Shown: piece after piece, positions 1 to 10,544 of the stretch
How positions within the stretch are numbered: position 1 is the stretch's first letter
How the letters are laid out: every line of letters begins with the position of its first letter
DNA from: Okapia johnstoni
Lineage: Eukaryota; Chordata; Mammalia; Artiodactyla; Giraffidae
Direction: 5' to 3'
DNA length: 64,000 bases
Assembly: GCA_024291935.2 (NCBI GenBank)
Contig: CM044306.1
Location: 18,237,001 to 18,301,000 of the forward strand
The notes under the pieces: generated by a model
Seen by the model: the letters and a program-made list of their open reading frames with translations, nothing else
The model's database searches: none
Told to the model about the DNA's origin: nothing
Translations under genes and position numbers: made by a program

Positions 1-232
1 CAGAACTCTTTAAGCTGTCGCTCCTTCCATGCTACTCAAGAATTTTTCTGGGTCAGAACAAAAAGAGGATGTGAGGTCAGGAGCCCTGGCTTCCCGGGTG
101 AAATGACCTAGACTCTGGTTATGGTGGGGGCGGTGGGTGGATGCTGAGAGCAGGGCCCTCCCCCACTTCCCTGCATTGTCAGAGTGGAGCCAGGCTAGGC
201 GGCTCGGGGCCCCTGGAGCCCTCTGTCCACAC

Positions 233-352
233 CTGGCTCAGGCACTGGATCTCCGTGTTGGGGCTGGGGGAGGGCTCAGGGCTGGCGAAAGGCCCAGTGG
301 GCTCCACAAGCTTGATCACAGCGGAGTCCGGGACCCAGCTGTTCCCCAGCAC
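233..352 (-). CDS. CD300LG: CD300LG coding exon 6, cytoplasmic tail exon
   Basis: 120 nt, acceptor tgtttcag, donor gtgtgg. In phase 0 it is open for 40 codons, starting VLGNSWVPDSAVIKL and ending in a Pro/Ser-rich run before IQCLSQ. The other two frames contain stops. Resemblance to the rodent CD300LG tail is from memory only. At least one more coding exon must lie left of position 1. Confidence 0.7.
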
Positions 353-1906
353 CTGAAACAGAGATTCAGTCAGAACAGCCTGTTCTCGCCGCAGGGATGG
401 GCTGCAAGCCGGAGCAGCAGGAGGGACAGGCAGCGGGGTGGGCTGTGGAGTCAGAGTCCTTACGGCTAATTTACTACGTCTCAGTGTGACCTTGGGTGAG
501 GTTTCCCAAGCTGTAAAATGGGGAGAGAAATATTTCCCTTAGGAAAATAATAAACATTTCTGATAATGTTTTATCACACTCAACAATTGGGAACTCTTGG
601 AGTGATTAATTTGTTTCCATGATTGTTATTTCTCTCCTTGAAGCAGGAAGACTGTGCAGGCTGCAGGCTCTGTCATAGGCCAGAGACAGCAAAGTTGGAC
701 ACTTCAAAGACTCACTGAATAACAAACAGCACAGGAAGGATTCTTTAGGGATCGTCCGTCCGAGCAACCCCTCCTTGATCAGATGAGAAAACCGAGGCCC
801 AGGGAAGAGAGACGGGTAGTCTAGAATGAGTGGGGCAGCCATCTCCTGACACTCAGCTGCTCCCATGGGTCCTCCGGTCTGAATGCTGGCCCCTCTACCT
901 CTCACTCTCTTGCCCAGCAGCTGGGCAGAGCAGAGGCTGGAGCTGGCCAAGGCCCCCAGCCACTTCTCCTAAAGGTACAGCTGACCTGAGTTGAACCAGC
1001 CAGCAGATCCCATGGCCTGATGGGCACTGAAGCCAAGGAAAGAAGTTCCCATTTCCTGGATAACTATGAGATGGCTCATCTCACTTGTTCTAACCACAGT
1101 CCTGAGAGGTGGGAAAACCGAGGCTCCGAGAGGTGACGTCACTCACCAGACTGACAGATGTCACTTGTCACACAACAGGTGAGTGGCTGAGCCGGGCCTT
1201 GAACTTGTGACTATTTGACCTTAGATCCAAGCTCTTTCCTACGCTGTGCTGCCATCCTGGCAGGGCCTCTTGCACACTTCTCTTAGTGAGAGTGTCTCTT
1301 GTCTACTAACTGGGCCCTGGCTTTGAGCAATACCCTAGCTGTGGGGGGTGGGGGTAGAGGTGGACGTGTGAGTCACCTCTAGTGACACCTGCAGCCTGAT
1401 GGGGACAAGGTAAGAGCCAGAACAGAGTTTCTCAGGTGAGATGTGACTAGGGGGAATGAGGGCCTGAAGGCATGGGGGAGGGGGAGAGATGTCACAAATG
1501 CTGTCACTCATGGCCCTTGTCCGCCCAGCCCTGCCTGTGGGGAGGACCTGGTAGAGTTGGGCTGGACCAGAGAGCTCCTGAGGTCACTTCCATTTCCCAT
1601 GAATCCCATACTGACAGCTTTGGAATTTGGTCAAAACCCAGCCACTGCTGACCACTGACCATCAACGGCAGCAGAAATGTCACCTACTCAGGGGTGACCA
1701 AATTTGAGAAAAGAACTTCAGGGGGGCAGAGACCAAACCACATATGTAGGCTATGCCAGGACCCCTGCCCTCTGCCCCAGATGCAGAGATGCATCTACAT
1801 CTCTCAATGGTCCCTCTGCCCACGCGGTAGACCCTGGGCTGTTCCAGCAAGCGTAGAGGCATTTTCTGGATTGTATTATACGAGATCTATATGAGCCTCT
1901 ATTTCT
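353..1906. other. CD300LG intronic stretch, no gene seen
   Basis: Lies between tail exons 6 and 5. Short MIR-like pieces (about 1080-1210 and 780-820, with the ctgag...aaaaccgaggc pattern) can be made out. Nothing else is supported. Confidence 0.4.
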
Positions 1907-2127
1907 GCATGTGCTAAGTCACTTCAGTCGTGTCCAACTCTATGCAACCCTACGGACTGTAGCCTGTCAGTCTCCTCTGTCCATGGAATTCTCCAGGCAA
2001 GAATACTGGAGTGGGTTGCCATGTCCTCCTCCAGGGGATCTTCCTGACCCAGGGATTGAACTCACATCTCTTATATCTCTTATATTGGCAGGCAGATTCT
2101 TTACCACTAGTGCCACCTGGGAAGCTT
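1907..2127 (-). mobile_element. Bov-tA SINE
   Basis: Full-length antisense copy: tgctaagtcacttcagtcgt at the left through to a gccacctgggaagc end at the right. The tRNA-derived head is on the right. Confidence 0.9.
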
Positions 2128-2199
2128 CTAGAAAAACAAGTAATGAGGCAGCATGGAGATTCTCCTTCCAGCCCAGCCTCTCTTTCCGAGTTGGCGGGC

Positions 2200-2216
2200 G
2201 GGGGGGGGGGGGGGGG
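2200..2216. repeat. Poly-G tract (G17)
   Basis: Seventeen consecutive G residues within a G-rich context, in the CD300LG intron between tail exons. The length may be uncertain in the assembly because such runs are hard to sequence. Confidence 0.9.
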
Positions 2217-2934
2217 TAGTGGCGTGGCGAGCGCCGGGATGTAGAGCCAGGAGGAGAGTCCTGGCGGTGGCCATGTCAGCCCCTGCATCTGTCTCCGTGA
2301 TCTCTCCCTCACTCCCGTCCACCCCCCCTTGGTCTTGTTGAGCTTCCTGAGACAACAACAGCTGCTTCCTAAGCGAAGGACGGCCCAGTACCCCCATCCC
2401 ACCGCAGGCCCTCCCTGGGGGGATCCGGCCTGAGTCTTTTGTCCTTGCTGGCGCCAGGAAAGAAGGCAATGGCAGTCCCCCTTTCCTGCTCTAGTGTTTA
2501 AGGGAATCAGAGTGGAGGCATCTCAGTAAACAGCTGAGGAAGGAGAGATCAAGTGGGGTGGGGTGAGGGAGGCAGGTGGGGCTGCTATCTTCTAAGGGGT
2601 GACTCTCTCCGAGGGTGCTGGTGTGGAAAGCAGGGGTCTCTCCTTGCAGGGATAAGGGAGGGGCCTGGCAGCAGTAGCCTCTCTCCCGGAAAATGGGCAC
2701 AGGGACCCCCCCATTCTTCCTGCCCCCTGGCCCCTCAGTCTGAATGTCAGGGTAGCACACTGCCTTGGTCTCAAAACCAAGGAAAGCTCAGAGAAGGGTG
2801 CTCTGGAAAGAGGAGAAATGGGGGTCGAGAGCTCTGGAGCCACCCACCGCCTGCTGTGTGACTCTGGGCAAGACGTTTTCCCTCTCTGGGCTTCAGTGCT
2901 CTCTTCTGCAAAAGCAGACTAGCATCTATTGGTA

Positions 2935-3110
2935 GTCATATTCCAGTGTGCTGTTGGAATCCCCCAGGGCTGTGTTTAAAATTCAGGTTCCTGGCCCCCA
3001 CCCCTAGAGGGTTTGGTTGGGACTGGTGTAGAAGAGAACGTTTCTAATAGGTCCCCACCCCCAGCCCCACCCCCAGGTGTTTTGAAAGGGTGTTTGTACC
3101 AATCTTAGAG
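2935..3110. mobile_element. MER5A-like hAT fragment (old)
   Basis: Diverged sequence with the gtttaaaattcaggttcctggcc and cccaggtgttttgaaa landmarks of the common mammalian MER5 family. Assignment is from memory. Confidence 0.4.
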
Positions 3111-3302
3111 AAAGGCTGGGTTAGATGATCTCAAAGACCCGCTGTGGATCCAGCTCCAATGTTTTCTGATGCTACAAAGAGAGGGATGAGAACCGGGCCC
3201 TAGGCCAGAAGCAGAGACCTGCTGGCACCTGATGGGAAGTCAGGGTGAGTCTTGACTTCCGGCCTCAGGGGCATCTGAGCTTTGGCCTGCTTCCTTCCTT
3301 AC

Positions 3303-3355
3303 CAAGTGGGAGAGATGGACCTTGTCCTTCTTCTGTGTCTCCAAGGCGAGTCGAG
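3303..3355 (-). CDS. CD300LG: CD300LG coding exon 5, short cytoplasmic exon
   Basis: 53 nt, found by phase and splice-site search. A long pyrimidine tract ends in cttccag before 3355, and a gtaagg donor follows 3303. Taking the single G left by exon 4, it reads ARLALETQKKDKVHLSHL and leaves phase 0, exactly what the exon at 233-352 needs. The LxTEx(K)xxKV pattern resembles the start of the CD300LG tail as I recall it. No tyrosine is present in this exon. Confidence 0.75.
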
Positions 3356-3569
3356 CTGGAAGAGACCAGAAGGAGCACCTTGAAGCTGGGACTAGCCTGT
3401 GGCTGCTCCCACAGGGATGGACAGCCTCTTGCACCCGGGGCTTCCCAGGCAGGAAGATTCAGCAGAGAAGCCCAACCCCTTGGCAGTGACCCTGGATTTT
3501 GAGATCGTTACAGGGAAATCCCTGTGTGTCGGCCAAAAACTGGCCAGGGAAGTGATTCTGTGGGCTCAG

Positions 3570-3735
3570 GTCATTGTTTCTTAAACCTCAATATGTGTAT
3601 AGGAAATTTTATTAAAATGCAGATTCTAATTCAGTATGTTGAGGTTGGGGCCCTAGAGTCTGAATTTCTAACAGGCTACCATGGGATGTCGCTGCTGCCA
3701 GCTGGGGACTGCAATTTGAGAGGCAAGGGGCTACG
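3570..3735. mobile_element. MER5A-like hAT fragment (old)
   Basis: Contains aaatgcagattctaattcagta and gaatttctaacaggc, typical of MER5A-type non-autonomous hAT elements, diverged. Confidence 0.45.
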
Positions 3736-4031
3736 AGGCTCTGAGGTTGTGATTGGAATGTTTTCACCCTGTGGGCTCCTCCCGACTGCTCTGAGGGGGT
3801 CTTGGGACATGGGCAGAGCTGACATTTCTTCCTGGGGGCCACACAGGGAGGAGGTGGGTGGCAGGCCCATCGTTTCCCGCCACAGCCACTTGCACTGGCA
3901 TAACATTGCCAGTTTGCAAATTTGGCTTCCTGGCTGTACTGCTTCCCAGCTATACCGAGGGCAAACTGCTTAACCACTCTGTGCCTCAGTTTCTTGCCCT
4001 GTAAAATGGGAGTATTTGTAGTTATTGTAAT

Positions 4032-4257
4032 GCATGTGTGCATGCTAAGTTGCTTCAGTCATATCTTGACTCTTTGCGACCCTATGGATGGTAGCCTACC
4101 AGGCTCCTCTGTCCATAGGATTCTCCAGGTAAGAATACTGGAGTGGGTTGCCAAGCCCTCCTCCAGGGGATAGTCTCGACACAGGGATCAAACTCTTGTC
4201 TTCTGCAGCTCCGGCATTGCAGGCGGATTCTTTACCGCTGAGCCACCAGGGAAGCCC
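4032..4257 (-). mobile_element. Bov-tA SINE
   Basis: Antisense copy starting gcatgtgtgcatgctaag and ending gagccaccagggaagccc, moderately diverged. Confidence 0.88.
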
Positions 4258-4388
4258 AGGTTTTATAATAAGTAGTTCCGAACTCCACAGTATTGAGATT
4301 AAAGGAGATAAAAACAACATAAGCCACACCACAGTGCCTGGCACAAGACGTCTCTCAGTGCTGTTACTTTAGTTAAACCCTCTTTATC

Positions 4389-4931
4389 TGTGCCGTCCAC
4401 CTCAGGAGCTACGCATGGCCACTGAGCACTGGAAATGTGACTACTTTGAATTATACTGGGTTTCAAAGACTCTATATGAAAAACTGAATGTAGAATATAT
4501 ATAATTAGTATTTTATATTGATTCCATGTTGAAATGATAAAGTTTTGGATGTATCATGTTAAATAAAGTTTATTATTAGAATTAACTTTACTAGTTTCTT
4601 CTTTATTGTGTGTGACTATTAGGGAAATCTTTACAAAATTTATTTATTTCTAATTGTAGGATAATTGCTATACAATATTGTGTTGGTTTCTGCCATAAAT
4701 CAACATGAATCAGGTATACATATGTCCCCTCTCTCTTGAACCTTGCTCCCACCTCCCACCCCATCCCACTCCTCTAGGTTGTCACAGAGCCCTGGTTTGA
4801 ATTCCCTGAGTCATGCAGCAAATTCCCACTGACTGTCTATTTTACATATGGTAGTGTATATGTTTCCATGCTACTCAGTCAGGGAATTTTAAACCACACA
4901 TGTGGCTTGTATTCTATTTCTGTAGGCCATA
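4389..4931. mobile_element. Old mammalian interspersed repeat split by an L1
   Basis: The left part (4389-4630) contains ccactgagcactggaaatgtg; the right part (4881-4931) contains ccacacatgtggctt. Together they resemble one widespread mammalian element interrupted by the L1 piece at 4632-4880. I do not name the family. Confidence 0.45.
4632..4880 (-). mobile_element. L1 3'-end fragment, antisense
   Basis: Contains acaatattgtgttggtttct, the atgaatcaggtatacatatg stretch and ctaggttgtcacagagccct, typical of ruminant L1 tails. Near-identical agggaaat/agggaatt words flank it, suggesting insertion into the older repeat. Confidence 0.65.
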
Positions 4932-5438
4932 TATCTGGGGAAGCTGAGGCTCAAGGAAGTTAGGTGACTTGCCCAAGGCCACACAGCTAAAAAATGGCAG
5001 AGCTGGGAATTTGAAGCCAAGCCTTGAAAGGGAATGAGCATCTCTAGAGACCCAGCGGCAGGTGTAGGGCCTCAAGGTACATCCTGTTCAAGTGCTCCGG
5101 CCAGCACTCCACCCTGTAGTCAGTCCTCACACAAGGACAGAGCCTGCAGAGACTGGACACGGATGGGTTCGTAGGATCAACAGGGAGCGATGTGGCTGAT
5201 GAGCTTGACTGGACAGATCAGAGCAAGATGAGAGCCCCCCAGTCTCTTGCTCCCCCATTTGAATTGCTTGTGGACTGCCCCACGGGTCCCTCAGAAAAGA
5301 GGAGCAGGGCTTCTGACACCCATGTCTGAGATGCACTCACTGAGCCTCACAAGGTCTCTCTGGGGTCGTGGGGGGATTGTGGGTCTCAGGGAGAACCCTG
5401 GCTGAGAGCCCTTTACCCCTCCCATCCACATGGCTCAC

Positions 5439-5551
5439 CTTTTTCTCTCCATTGAAACACGCAGCTGCCGAGGGCGGCCAGGCCTGTGGCCAGCAGAAGG
5501 GCTAGCAGCACCAGGACTGGGGCCAAGATCCGGATCAGTGGGATGGACACC
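5439..5551 (-). CDS. CD300LG: CD300LG coding exon 4, transmembrane segment
   Basis: 113 nt, phase 2 in, 1 out; acceptor cccacag and donor gtgagc. It encodes [13 protein letters not shown] followed by a Leu/Ala-rich helix, then a short basic/acidic juxtamembrane stretch (WREK). The RVSIP...[10 protein letters not shown] signature is shared with mammalian CD300LG. Confidence 0.92.
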
Positions 5552-8500
5552 CTGTGGGCGAGATGGAAGGAAGCTGGTGGCTGTCACCAGATTTCAGTGA
5601 CACACTGGGCATTCTTATTCTGAGTCCTGGTACATCCCTCATCTCTCCCAAAGAGATCAGAGAGCACCAGGGACCACAACATCTGGTTAGTCCCAATGGA
5701 AGGGGCCTCAGACCCCATCGCCAACCCCAGGAGACACTCTCAGAAGGGTGTGAACCTGTGAGCAGTTGCCTGGCTACCAGTAATGGAGTATGTGTGCGTG
5801 ATCAGTCACTCAGTTGTGTCCAACTCTTTGTGACCCCATGGACTGTAGCCTGCGAGGATCCTCTGTCCATGGGATTCTCCAGGCAAGAATACTGGAGTGG
5901 GTTGCCATGCCCTCCTCCAGGGGAACTTCCCTACCCAGGGATTGAACCCACATTTCTTGTGTCTCCTGCATTGGCAGGCAGGTTCTTTACCATTAGCGCC
6001 ACCTGAGAAGCGTAGTTTGTTTATAAACCCCCAAGAGCCAGTCCTTCCAGCTGGGACTCCAGTTGGGTAAGAAAAAATCATATTGTTTGGTTCCACATTT
6101 TCATGCTTGGCACGGGGCCCAGTGCAAAGTGTTCAGGCAAAAGCTGCTGGACTAGGGTGGCTTTCCCTAAAACTGGGCAGGGAGTGAGGTGGGGACTGGG
6201 GGCCATGGGGGCCTGCATGTCCAAGGCAACAAGGTTGCTGGCCTCTGTAGTGCTGGGTAGGGGGTGGGATGGTGCAGAATCTACCCTTTGTGAGCAGCTG
6301 CGACCCAGAGGAAGGAGTACTGGGTTCTTATTGGCTCAGAGGCATCTCATAGTTTAGTGCTGACCTGAAAGCTGGCTTTGGTCACCTGGGGCTCACCTGG
6401 GCTTGGAGCTGCTGCTGGGGACAAAACTGGTGTCCTCTGTTGAGGTGAAGTCCAATTGTGTGACTGGGTGGGAGATCCCTGCAGGAGGAGAGGTTGCTGG
6501 GTGAGGAGAGGTCCTTGCATACGGAGAGGTTGCTGGGTGAAGAGAGGTCCCTGCATACGGAGAGGTTGCTGGGTGAGGAGAGATCCTTGCAAATGGAGAA
6601 GCTGCTGGGTGGAGAGAGGTCCCTGCATACGGAGAGGTTGCTGGGTGGAGAGAGGTCGCTGCATACGGAGAGGCTGCTGTGTGCTTGGACAGGGAGGTCC
6701 CTGTGAACGGAGAGGCCTCAGCCTCTGTCTTCCCCAGCTTGGCTGTGGCAACTGTCAGGAGGAGACCAGGAGAAGGTACAAGTCCAAAAGCAATGCCTCA
6801 GCACCTTCCCTGATCCTTGATTCCCAGCATCCTCAGACCTCTGACCCTTGACCCCTGAGCCCTAGTCTCCCTAGGACCAATTTCTCAGAACCTCCCCAGC
6901 TACAGGGCACCCCAAACGGAAGTCCCAATGAAATTGTTTTGAGGACTTCCCTGGTGGTCCAGTGGTTAAGAATCTGCCTGTCAGTACAGGGGACATGGGT
7001 TCGATCCCTGGTCCGGAAAGATCCCACATGCCTTGGAGCAGCTAAGCCTTTGAGCCACAACTACTGGGCCCACGGGCCTGTGCTTCACAACAAGGGAAGC
7101 CACTGCAATGAGAAGTGTAGTCAGAAGCCCGTGCACTGCAACAAAATGTAGCCCTTGCTCACTGCAACTAGAGAAAGCCTGGGCACATCAATGAAGACCC
7201 AGCACAGCGAAAAAAATAAAGAAAGAAGAAACTGTATTGAACAAGCAGGTCACACCTCAGGAACACTCCTCTTTTGCGTTGCAGTCTGTCCTCTATTGTG
7301 GGGAGGTGCAATTCCCCCACCCCCAACTCCATGACCCTGAATCCCTCCCAGGGAAGGAGGGATGTCTGTTACCTGGAAAGACAAGCAGAGAGACTGAGAT
7401 AGACTTATCGAAGCCCACTTTTTTGACCCCACACCAGTACTTCCCCATGTCCTTCAGGGTGAGGTTCCTCAGGATGACCGTGAACCTGTTCTCCTGCGGG
7501 TTATCGTGGACCGACACCCTTCCTTCCTGGCCGTATTCTCCAGAGAAGACAGTCCCAGCGCAGCGGGAGATGAAGATCCCGGCCTCGCGGCACCAGTATT
7601 TCTGGTGCTTCTTTAGCTCCTCCCCATAGGTGCATTGCAGGGACACAGTGTCACCTTCGAAGCCACTGATCTCCTTCGGGTCCACCACCAATCCATAACC
7701 TGAAACCGCAGCATGTGTGAAGGTTGGAATTCCCTGATTTAAGTCCCAAGGTCAAGACCAGAAGGTTTTCCTCAGTCACTCCCTTCTTGGGACAACCCTA
7801 GTAAGAGCTGGTATTCCACTCTGCCACTGAGGGACCTCGGGGCAGGGCTGTTACTGTTTCCCTAAACCTGGCGTATTGAAGGCTGGTGAAGGGGAAACTC
7901 TAGATTCAGACAGCCGGGAGTTTGAATCCCAGCACAGCTGCTTAGTAGCTGTGTGATCCTGGGAAAACTGCTTGACCTCTCTAAGTTTTCTCACCTATAG
8001 ATAATATGTCCTATGTCACTGAATTCAGATGCTGTCATATGTAAGAGCCACCATGATTTCATATAACACTAAAAAAAAGTCAATGAAACTGACATCAGTT
8101 ATAAGATACATCCTAAATTTTATGTTAAAAAATTAAAAAGAAAAAAGAAAAGCAGGCTTGTGAATTGATGAAATGGAATAATTCTTCATCTCTCAGGGTT
8201 GTTGTGAGTGCTATAGCAGAAGTTCAAGAAATATTTGCTGAGTTTAGTATAAGGGGTGTCTTCTCAGCTCCCTGGCTGGCACCGAGTCAGGAAATGAAGA
8301 CAAAAGAGGCAAAGCTACACTCACAGCCACTCAGCCATGAGGGGTCCAGGACTCACAGGTCTAGGGGAAGACCTGGCTCTCGGTTCCATGAGCAGCAAAT
8401 GGCCCCTCTGAGGGTTGCGGACGAGGAGTAGTGTGGGGCGAAGCCTGTAAGATCAGGCGGCTGGGCTGCGTCACAGCCACGGAGAATGTGGATTCAGGAG

Positions 8501-8615
8501 GTCCCTCTAGCAGACCCAGGGGGCGAGCTTGGGGATGAGCCCCACATCCCTCCACCCTCGCCCCCATCTCACCTGGGAGCAGGAGGCAGCCCCATAGCAT
8601 GAGGAGGGGCCGCAT
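5439..8615 (-). CDS. CD300LG: CD300LG (nepmucin/CLM-9), partial: N-terminal four coding exons
   Basis: Single-pass receptor of the CD300 family. Known from the family: expressed on capillary and high-endothelial cells, where its mucin stalk can carry L-selectin ligands. Exons join as 8573-8615, 7373-7699, 6397-6751 and 5439-5551 on the minus strand, all with GT-AG borders and matching phases (1,1,2,1). Residues 1-15 are a signal peptide. Residues about 18-122 are an Ig-V domain with four cysteines (C37, C51, C61, C104) and an NLT glycosylation site at N93. Residues 124-241 are a Ser/Thr/Pro-rich stalk, and 250-270 a membrane helix with no charged residue, so no DAP12-type pairing is expected. 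Two tail exons (3303-3355, 233-352) continue the frame, and the C-terminus lies beyond the left edge. The ATG at 8615-8613 has A at -3. The gene is head to head with MPP3. Confidence 0.92.
5793..6011 (-). mobile_element. Bov-tA SINE
   Basis: Antisense full-length copy between the CD300LG membrane and stalk exons, ending gcgccacctgagaagc. Confidence 0.9.
6397..6751 (-). CDS. CD300LG: CD300LG coding exon 3, mucin-like stalk with 12-residue repeats
   Basis: 355 nt, phase 1 in, 2 out; acceptor ctgacag and donor gtgagc. The in-frame translation is rich in Ser, Thr, Pro and Ala and contains five consecutive 12-residue units of the type [12 protein letters not shown], flanked by diverged units. It ends TEDTSF...SSSKP before the membrane exon. 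Such a stalk is expected to be heavily O-glycosylated. Open frames on the plus strand here are only shadows of the repeat. Confidence 0.88.
6492..6671 (-). repeat. 36-bp coding minisatellite in the CD300LG stalk
   Basis: Five head-to-tail 36-bp units, each encoding 12 residues (SPY/F-A-x-T/I-S-L/P-H-P-A-T/A). Units differ by a few substitutions and there is no frameshift between them. Partial units flank both sides. The length is a candidate for allelic variation. Confidence 0.9.
6949..7228 (+). mobile_element. CHR-type tRNA-derived SINE
   Basis: Starts ggacttccctggtggtccag and ends in gaagacccagcacagcg plus an A-rich tail. The cetartiodactyl CHR-2 type; sits in the intron between the Ig and stalk exons. 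Confidence 0.85.
7373..7699 (-). CDS. CD300LG: CD300LG coding exon 2, Ig-V domain
   Basis: 327 nt, phase 1 in and 1 out, bordered by a pyrimidine-rich tttcag acceptor and a gtaaca donor. It encodes the CD300-type V domain. Landmarks are VSLQC, KYWC, an extra cysteine (ISRC) for the second disulphide typical of CD300 proteins, and GKYWCGV near the end. One N-glycosylation sequon (NLT) lies just before the last cysteine. Confidence 0.93.
7880..8060 (-). mobile_element. MIR SINE fragment
   Basis: Contains agctgtgtgatcctgggaaa and a downstream ctcacctatagata-type segment, the core of mammalian MIR; orientation uncertain. Confidence 0.5.
8573..8615 (-). CDS. CD300LG: CD300LG coding exon 1, signal peptide
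   Basis: ATG at 8615-8613, followed by a hydrophobic leader ([15 protein letters not shown]) ending at a gtgaga donor, phase 1. An in-frame codon further upstream at 8690 is GTG, so this ATG is the natural start. The 5' UTR extends right, to about 8.7 kb. Confidence 0.9.
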
Positions 8616-8760
8616 GGTGAGCGCCGGGCCACTCGGGAGCGCACGGCTGGGCAACTGGGAGCTCCTCTCTTGGCTGCCTCGGGCTTTCACTTCCTCCAGA
8701 GGCAGATGGAGACCAGGAAGGGAGGGGAGGGGCCGTGCGGGTCCTGGAGACGAAGGAGGC
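8616..8760 (-). promoter_or_regulatory. CD300LG 5' UTR and probable promoter-proximal region
   Basis: GC-rich sequence directly upstream of the CD300LG start codon, containing a purine-rich GGAAG element on the minus strand (near 8692-8698) of the type bound by ETS factors. No TATA box is obvious. The transcription start cannot be placed exactly. Confidence 0.4.
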
Positions 8761-8971
8761 GCCTCAGCTCTTCCCTCTCCTGCCCCTCAGCACGCGCCCA
8801 CCCCACCCCTGAAAACCCACGGAGCGCTTCTGCCATGCTCGCCGTCGAGCACTCCAGAGGGCCTGTGTGTAGAATTCAGGGAGGCCGTGAATCTGGGTGG
8901 GAAAATAGTACATCTTTACTTTCACTAACCTTGAAGTAACATTTATCTTTTCCTCACGAGTCGTGTTCGCA

Positions 8972-9062
8972 GTGCTGTGCTGTGCTTAGTCACTCAGTCG
9001 TGTCCAACTCTTTGCGACTCTGTGGACTGTAGCCCGCCAGGCTCCTCTGTCCATGGGGATTC
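8972..9062 (-). mobile_element. Truncated Bov-tA SINE
   Basis: Only the distal half is present, starting gctgtgctgtgcttagtcac and stopping after gtccatggggattct. It lies just upstream of the CD300LG promoter. Confidence 0.85.
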
Positions 9063-9954
9063 TGTGACTGTCACTAATTAAAAATCACGACACTAGCACT
9101 TCAACTTGTCACCGATAGCGTGAAATACTGTGTGTGCACCTCCCCACTTAGTTGTTAGATCTGCCACTGCAGTAAGTTATTTAAAGTGCTAATGAAAAAG
9201 CACCTTTATTACAGTGTTACATAATTATAAATATTTTAATAACCTCTTCAATATTATTGGTTTTCTTTTAAACGTATATTTTGTTGTATTCGTTTAAAAG
9301 ACCATTATTCTCAGACGTGGTGCATAAGTTTCAACAATGGTCCATGATACAGAGGGTAGGGGGCTCAGAGGCAGTGCCAACTGCCCCTTATCCCCATCGC
9401 TTCCCGAAGGGCGCAGGATCGCCCTCGGCCACTAGGCGGCGGTGCAGACGGAGGTGAGGGAAGCAGTCCGGCTGGGTCGAGCCGGATACTTGGAGCCACC
9501 TGCAGGCCACGCAGAAAGGCTGGGCTCCCCAGGCGCGCTGAGCTCTCTTGGCATTTTAAAAAGTGAGCTAGAGGTTTCCCACGGTGGAACTGAATCCTTC
9601 TTGAAAGGGAACAAAATAATCACGCACGCTGGAGGGAGTCCTGGCATATCGTTTTTCCAAAATAGCTCTGTCGGTTGTTTTTTCTGACTGCAAAGTCATA
9701 CATGCTGTAAGCAAAATTTTACATAATGCAGAAATAGTAAAAAAAGAAAAAAAAGAGAGAGAGAGAAGAATGGGAGTGTTTGTTATTCCCCTCTTTTCTT
9801 AGAAAACCACTGTTAATATTTTGGCATATATATTTCCATATGTACAGGTAGAACTTTTACCCACTTGCTGGGCTAATATTTGAAGCATCAATTAACTCAG
9901 TGGTTCTGGGAAGGGAGATTGTGTGTGTGTGATTTTGGTGATGTGGGAGTTACA

Positions 9955-10260
9955 TTTTATTTTCTTTTATTTTTCATTGAAGTAGAGTTGATTTGGGGGC
10001 TTCCCTGGTGGCTCAGTGGTAAAGAATCTGCCTGCCAATGGGTTCTTGGGTTTGGGAAGATCCCCTGAAAAAGGAAATGGCAACTCACTCCAGTACCCTT
10101 GCCTGGGAAATCCTACGGACAGAGGAGCCTGGTGGGCTATAGTCCATGGGGTCTCAAAAGAGTTGGACCACAACTTAGCGACTAAGAAACAACAAAATAG
10201 TTGATTTACAGTGTTGTGTCAATTAGGAGATATGTTTTAATTTCACAACATTGTGGGGGG
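9955..10260 (-). mobile_element. L1 fragment interrupted by a SINE
   Basis: The words attgaagtagagttgattt and tagttgatttacagtgttgt on either side of the SINE at 9997-10196 form one antisense L1 3' end. Confidence 0.55.
9997..10196 (+). mobile_element. Bov-tA SINE
   Basis: Sense copy from ggcttccctggtggctcagt to an aacaacaaaa tail. The flanking word agttgattt is duplicated. Confidence 0.9.
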
Positions 10261-10544
10261 AGCTGCTGGCATTTAACGGGCAGGGACGGGAGTTCAAAAG
10301 GGTGAGAATTCTGTTGTAATCTCAGACTACGAAAGATAATCATAGTTTTAAAAACAGATCAAAATAATTTTAATTCTAGTGTTTGATAGTGTATCAGCTC
10401 TTTTTTGGGGGTGGTCCTTATACAGAATAATTTCTGACCTTGTTTTCCTTAAATCCTAACTTACTTGTTATAAGCAAGGGCAAGCATCTGACACTTCCTT
10501 GTGTTATTATAGTGTCATGGGGCCTCAGCATCAACACTTTGAAA

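Noticed and set aside
1907..2127. tRNA genes, suggested by tRNA-like box sequences at many sites
   Set aside because: These are the tRNA-derived heads of Bov-tA and CHR SINEs. None folds as an intact tRNA with a proper acceptor stem and flanks as far as can be judged by eye.
6492..6671. CRISPR-like regular repeats
   Set aside because: The units are contiguous with no spacers and encode protein in a vertebrate gene.
6456..6851. Open frames on the plus strand with Cys/Arg-rich or [16 protein letters not shown] repeats
   Set aside because: They are antisense shadows of the CD300LG mucin minisatellite; the minus-strand frame has correct splice sites and phases.
8616..8690. N-terminal extension of CD300LG upstream of 8615
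   Set aside because: The upstream first codon (8690-8688) is GTG, and the added residues would precede the signal peptide. The ATG at 8615 has a good context.
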